Assembly: GCA_017428545.1 (NCBI GenBank)
Contig: JAFRQR010000033.1
Coordinates: 1 to 64,000 of the forward strand
Origin: Clostridiales bacterium
GTDB lineage: Bacteria; Bacillota; Clostridia; Saccharofermentanales; Saccharofermentanaceae
Length of the DNA stretch: 64,000 bases
Reading direction: 5' to 3'
Shown: piece by piece, positions 60,651 through 64,000 of the stretch
Numbering within the stretch: the first letter of the stretch is position 1
Layout: each line of letters starts with the position of its first letter
The notes under the pieces: generated by a model
What the model was told of the DNA's origin: nothing
The model's database searches: none
The model's input: only the letters and a program-made list of their open reading frames with translations
Position numbers and translations under genes: made by a program

Positions 60651-61349
60651 CTATTCTCCCACTTTTCTATATTCCGCGAAGAAGAACAGCGGTATTTCTT
60701 CGTTCTTCCCCGGATCTTCATAGGACTTCGGCTCGTCGGCATGCACCAGCATCAGGCCTGCTTCCGCAGCGCCGTTCAGGTAATCAGACAGCGGCCGGTG
60801 GTAGTGTTTCGTTTCGCCCCAGAACCGGTTTTCACAGACAGAAGGCGTGATGTAGGATGTCACCATCTTTCCGGCCCGACCGGTCTTCTCGTCCGTCATC
60901 CATTCGCCGGTAAAGAAAGCCGGATGCACGATCGAATAGTAGAAGATCCCGCCCGGTTTCAGCACCCGCCTGCACTCGGCGAAAACAGGCCCCAACGGAT
61001 CGATATCCATCAGCACCTGGTTGCAGAACACGATGTCGAATTCTTTATCTTCGAAGGGGAGTCTTCCGGTTATATCTGCTACGGCAAAAGCACTGTCCGG
61101 GTATTTTTCTTTCGCGAGCTCGATCATCGCGGGAGATCCGTCCACACCGATCACTTCTCCGCCGATCGAGCGGAAATAGTCCGTGTAATAGCCATACCCG
61201 CATCCGAGATCGAGGACTTTCTCTCCGGACAGCTTCGGAAACCTTCCCTTCACAATGGCTTTATTCATTTCAGAAAACGCCGATTGCTCCTGCTCGTTGG
61301 CAAAAGCCCCTGCCGCCTCATTCCACTGTTCGATATTTGCCTTGCTCAT
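60651..61349 (-). CDS. Class I SAM-dependent methyltransferase
   Basis: The 232-residue protein has the SAM motif VLDLGCGYGYYTDYF, then GVDGSPAMIELAKEKYP, ADITGRLPFEDKEFDIVFCNQVLMDI and ECRRVLKPGGIFYYSIVHP, all standard for UbiE/type-11 methyltransferases. The acceptor is unknown. ATG 61349 is nine bases from AAGG; ATG 61358 is possible. It lies directly downstream of the histidine phosphatase gene on the same strand. Confidence 0.9.
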   Translation of the reverse strand: MSKANIEQWNEAAGAFANEQEQSAFSEMNKAIVKGRFPKLSGEKVLDLGCGYGYYTDYFRSIGGEVIGVDGSPAMIELAKEKYPDSAFAVADITGRLPFEDKEFDIVFCNQVLMDIDPLGPVFAECRRVLKPGGIFYYSIVHPAFFTGEWMTDEKTGRAGKMVTSYITPSVCENRFWGETKHYHRPLSDYLNGAAEAGLMLVHADEPKSYEDPGKNEEIPLFFFAEYRKVGE

Positions 61350-61361
61350 ACGACTCATCCT

Positions 61362-61979
61362 TCAGCTGTTTCCTGCGATATAGGACATATCATTGATATG
61401 CCGTACACGGTGTTTCCCGTCATCCCCGATGATCATGTGGGAAACGCCTCCGGCCGGCCCGTGGATATCGACATCATAATAGGCTTCCACCGGAAGGCCC
61501 AGATACATGAGATTCCATAGACTCAGAAGATCACCATGGGACACGATGATGATCGTCTCCTCATCACTTTCCATCACTTCTTCGTAAAAAGGAAGAAGGC
61601 GGTTCCAGCATGCCCTGCGGCTCTCTCCGTCAGAGAACAGACAGTCGTCGACGGTGTTCTCGGGAGTCTCGATATTTTCACGGAGCCACTGCACGGATTT
61701 CCCGCAGCATTTCCCCAGATTTCTCTCGCGAAGTTCTTTTCGAAGAATCGCTTCTACTCCAAGGGATTTCGAGATCTCTTCCGCCGTCTGCGCCGCACGC
61801 TTGAGGTCCGAAGAATACATCACGAATTTCTTTCCCTGAAGTTCTTCCTTCAGTTTCTTTCCGATATTCTCCGCCTGCTTGCGCCCGAGCTCCGTCAGAT
61901 CCCAATCCGTCCAGGAGCCGACCATCCCGTTCGTATGATGAACCGACTGCGTATGCTGTACTGTAATGATATGTTTCAT
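61362..61979 (-). CDS. Histidine phosphatase superfamily protein
   Basis: The 205-residue protein has the phosphoglycerate-mutase-like fold: GSWTDWDLTELGRKQAENIGKKL, MYSSDLKRAAQTAEEI, LRERNLGKCCGKS and IIVSHGDLLSLW. The N-terminal catalytic loop reads VQHTQSVHHTNG in place of the usual RHG, so the catalytic His stays but the Arg and Gly differ. ATG 61979 follows GAGGGG. It is probably a phosphatase, not a mutase. Confidence 0.88.
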   Translation of the reverse strand: MKHIITVQHTQSVHHTNGMVGSWTDWDLTELGRKQAENIGKKLKEELQGKKFVMYSSDLKRAAQTAEEISKSLGVEAILRKELRERNLGKCCGKSVQWLRENIETPENTVDDCLFSDGESRRACWNRLLPFYEEVMESDEETIIIVSHGDLLSLWNLMYLGLPVEAYYDVDIHGPAGGVSHMIIGDDGKHRVRHINDMSYIAGNS

Positions 61980-62080
61980 GGCCTGCCCCTCCGCTTCGAA
62001 CCGTTTCATGTTCCGCCACTCAGGAAAGATCCTGATTGCGGATTTATTCCTTCGAGATCCGCTTGGATCGGATCGTATAG

Positions 62081-62740
62081 TCATTCGTTGTCATGAGAAA
62101 CTTCCTCCACCCGCGCGCACTGGATCATCGGATTATCGACAAGCTCCAGACGGATCTCCGGCACGTCCACGCCCATCGAAATAAGATTTTTCCTGGCCTC
62201 TTCTACAAAAGCACCTGCGTTGTCTGCCTTGATCTCCGCCCCGCACTTCTCGGGTTCTTCCAGTGCCTTCATCTCCACGTCGATCTCCTCCAGGACTGAT
62301 TCCAGGGTTTTCTCCTTCTTCAGCGCCTCCAGCACGGATCTTAGCTGGAAGTAACCATAGAACATAACATTGTTAATTTGCTCGGTATTCCAGATCTTTT
62401 CATAGAATCCCGTGAAAGATTCCCCCTCCGGAACCGGAGACGGAATTTGCGAGAGGATTTTCCCGAGGCGCTCCTTCAATTCCTGAAGACGGGCCTCCTC
62501 GCCCACATACCGGTAGTACGAAACGGCCAGAGAATTCACATACATCTCCTCATCCACTTTCGAGAACTTCGCGCCCTGCTTCTCCACGATGCAGTGCCCC
62601 ATCTCATGAACGAGATTGTACCAGTGGAAATAAAGATCGAAGAAATACTGAATATTCTCCGCCCCGAAGAGCATCTCATACCCTTTTTTCTGTTCTTCGT
62701 TTCCCGTCTCGAACCTACCCGACATAATGACGTACTTCAT
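62081..62740 (-). CDS. Putative HExxH metallopeptidase-like protein
   Basis: The 219-residue protein carries YNLVHEMGHCI, a zincin motif with HExxH at residues 45-49, followed by EEMYVNSLAVSYY, an E-x-x-x-N-x-x-A pattern that often provides the third zinc ligand. The C-terminal half is helical and acidic. No signal peptide or membrane helix is present, so it should be cytosolic. I do not recognise a named family. AAGGAG lies about 12 bases before ATG. Confidence 0.72.
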   Translation of the reverse strand: MKYVIMSGRFETGNEEQKKGYEMLFGAENIQYFFDLYFHWYNLVHEMGHCIVEKQGAKFSKVDEEMYVNSLAVSYYRYVGEEARLQELKERLGKILSQIPSPVPEGESFTGFYEKIWNTEQINNVMFYGYFQLRSVLEALKKEKTLESVLEEIDVEMKALEEPEKCGAEIKADNAGAFVEEARKNLISMGVDVPEIRLELVDNPMIQCARVEEVSHDNE

Positions 62741-62813
62741 GTGTTTTTCTCTCCTTGTTCCCGTTTCTTCCTAAGAAAAGTATAGCGCAGTTCTCCGTAT
62801 CGAAAGTGCCTTT

Positions 62814-63368
62814 TTACTCATTCTTCCCGGGCAAACACTTCATATACGAATCGATGATCTTTTCCGGCTTTTCTTTCAGGCCCCTTGCTATCCACCATTT
62901 GACCGTATGGATGAAGCTTCCGATGACGAACTGCTTCTTAAAATCATCCGGCACATCCACATCCATATGCACGATTACCTCGCCAAAAGCACTTTCCAGA
63001 TATTCGGTGAAGTATCTTGTGAATATCTTCTCCGACTCGCCGTTCATAATGGACCGGATATTCTCTTTATGGTCCAGAATGTGGTACAGGATATGCTCCA
63101 GAAGTGCCCGCTTATCTTCGTGATTCTTCGAATAATCGTGGCTCTTTTCCGGTGCCAGAGTATCGGAGAAAACATGCGAAAACATCTCATTACACATCTG
63201 TTCCAGAAGCCGGTCCTTCGTCTCGAAATGCGAGTAAAATGTGCTTCTTCCGATATTCGCTTCATCGATGATCTGCTGTACCGTGATCTCTTCAAAACGG
63301 TACTTCCGAAGAAGTCTCGTTAAGGCATCGTAAATGGCTGTTCTGGTTTTGATCTGTCGTCTGTCCAT
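62814..63368 (-). CDS. TetR family transcriptional regulator
   Basis: The 184-residue protein has the N-terminal TetR HTH: KTRTAIYDALTRLLRKYRFEEITVQQIIDEANIGRSTFYSHFETKD. The helical C-terminal ligand domain resembles the TetR_C group of Firmicutes (MCNEMFSHVFSD, WWIARGLKEKPEKII). ATG 63368 starts MDRRQIKTR; a longer start is possible. It is divergent from the DMT exporter and probably represses it and itself through the palindrome at 63467. Confidence 0.9.
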   Translation of the reverse strand: MDRRQIKTRTAIYDALTRLLRKYRFEEITVQQIIDEANIGRSTFYSHFETKDRLLEQMCNEMFSHVFSDTLAPEKSHDYSKNHEDKRALLEHILYHILDHKENIRSIMNGESEKIFTRYFTEYLESAFGEVIVHMDVDVPDDFKKQFVIGSFIHTVKWWIARGLKEKPEKIIDSYMKCLPGKNE

Positions 63369-63466
63369 ATTTCCGTTCCCGTACAATTTCGCGATTCTGT
63401 TCAGTAATAGACATATCGCGGATTCTGATTCTGTTTTCGGTTTCACGTAGATTATATCATTTTATC

Positions 63467-63479
63467 GAACAGAGTGTTC
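63467..63479. promoter_or_regulatory. Candidate TetR operator
   Basis: GAACA-GAG-TGTTC is a 13-base palindrome between the divergent TetR and exporter genes. On the minus strand it overlaps TGAACA, the -35 of a TGAACA-18-TATAAT promoter (-10 at 63451-63456) reading into the TetR gene. Confidence 0.6.
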
Positions 63480-63507
63480 AGAAACTTCTGCTTAGAAAGT
63501 GAAACCT

Positions 63508-64000
63508 ATGACGAACAGAAAAGCCATCCGATATGCCATATATGCTGCACTTCTTTATGCCATCAGCACACCCTTTTCGAAGGTACTTCTAGAGGAGATC
63601 CCACCGGTCTTCATGGCAGGCCTCCTCTACCTCGGAGCCGCGATAGGGATGTGCCTTCTCAAGTGCTTTTCCAAAGGGAAGAAAGAAGAAGGAAAGCCCT
63701 TCACCCATAGGGATTATCCGTACCTCATCGGGATGGTCGTGCTCGATATCCTTGCCCCTGTATTTCTCATGATTGCCATCTCGAGATCCTCGGCGGAGTC
63801 GGTGTCACTTCTCAACAACTTCGAAATCGTCGCCACCTCGCTGATCGCCCTGCTTCTCTTTAAGGAGAAGATCTCTCCCAGGTTAGGCTTCGCTATCTTT
63901 CTGATCACGGTCGCCAGTCTACTTCTTTCGCTCAGTGACATCTCTTCTTTATCCTTCTCCACATACTCACTTCTTGCGATCCTGGCCTGTTGCTGCTGGG
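63508..64000 (+). CDS. EamA/DMT family exporter (cut by window end)
   Basis: The frame starts at ATG 63508 and stays open to the end of the window, giving about 164 residues. It begins MTNRKAIRYAIYAALLYAIS, with PFSKVLLEEIPPVFMAGLLYLG, MVVLDILAPVFLMIAISRSS and LNNFEIVATSLIALLLFKEKI, the classic helix pattern of EamA drug/metabolite exporters. The 3' half is missing because the window stops, not because the gene is broken. The divergent TetR gene points to control by an exported compound. Confidence 0.88.
   Translation, partial: MTNRKAIRYAIYAALLYAISTPFSKVLLEEIPPVFMAGLLYLGAAIGMCLLKCFSKGKKEEGKPFTHRDYPYLIGMVVLDILAPVFLMIAISRSSAESVSLLNNFEIVATSLIALLLFKEKISPRLGFAIFLITVASLLLSLSDISSLSFSTYSLLAILACCCW

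Larger units (their letters stand above)
1611..63670. repeat. Dispersed octamer AAAAGCAC / GTGCTTTT (about 49 copies)
   Basis: Exact copies start at 1611, 2800, 4844, 11827, 13423, 14706, 17376, 17640, 19570, 19732, 20420, 21130, 21147, 21638, 21901, 23715, 23964, 25543, 25571, 25707, 27823, 31677, 31894, 33397, 33696, 35074, 36080, 36487, 39162, 39603, 40696, 41627, 43707, 47115, 47956, 48329, 51610, 51866, 53379, 55670, 56465, 57086, 59298, 59532, 59780, 61086, 62207, 62985 and 63663. Both orientations are about equally common (23 and 26). The base after AAAAGCAC is a pyrimidine in 47 of 49. About a fifth lie between genes. Counts were made by eye. Confidence 0.85.

Noticed and set aside
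62814..63446. Longer start for the TetR regulator
   Set aside because: The 26 extra residues are not like TetR proteins and would place translation over the promoter region; the start at 63368 fits the HTH family better.

Overview
The window looks like chromosome of a fermentative, saccharolytic member of the Clostridia (Firmicutes), probably from a gut or rumen-like habitat. Reasons: strong AGGAGG ribosome-binding sites, butyrate kinase beside a phosphotransacetylase, a two-subunit iron-sulfur fumarase, HrcA/CIRCE control of a small heat-shock protein, many short lipoproteins, xylan-side-chain enzymes and no respiratory genes. GC content is near 50 percent by eye. I do not place it to genus. 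No rRNA, tRNA, CRISPR, transposase or phage genes were seen.

Layout. 0-6 kb (minus): AI-2E-type permease, an intracellular LacI-like sensor without a DNA-binding domain, and a FIST/degenerate-GGDEF/EAL c-di-GMP phosphodiesterase. 6-10.3 kb (minus): two tandem copies of a three-part cassette (secreted beta-helix protein, 33-residue acidic peptide, near-identical terminator). 10.7-16.5 kb (plus): buk-pta, a small phosphodiesterase, then two small membrane proteins leading into larB-larC. 16.7-18.3 kb (minus): fumarase. 18.4-25.4 kb: lipoprotein, sigma/anti-sigma pair, GH115 alpha-glucuronidase, zinc-ribbon membrane protein. 25.6-32.5 kb: two-component system, DUF4349 lipoprotein and an FtsX-type ABC exporter. 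32.7-36 kb: a second zinc-ribbon membrane protein, an anchored Pro/Ala-rich protein, DUF937, Hsp20. 36.2-41.2 kb (minus): lipoprotein, MoxR, DUF58, transglutaminase operon. 41.4-49.3 kb: acyltransferase, aspS, ferredoxin-type aldo/keto reductase, HTH-HD protein with unknown partner, flavin reductase, racemase. 49.3-54 kb: zincin lipoprotein and hybrid histidine kinase. 54-64 kb: GH43 and an esterase (with GH115, an intracellular xylo-oligosaccharide set), then housekeeping singletons and a divergent TetR/DMT exporter pair cut by the window end.

Two signals stand out. (1) The octamer AAAAGCAC/GTGCTTTT occurs about 49 times by hand count, against about two expected, on both strands, in all frames and between genes; it behaves like a DNA-uptake or other genome-signature word. 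(2) The duplicated secreted-protein/peptide cassette sits in a gap of about 7 kb that lacks this word, suggesting acquired DNA carrying an uncharacterised small-peptide system. Intergenic hairpin arrays built on the word TAGRACDAAA, and a family of bulged terminators, are further unexplained structures.
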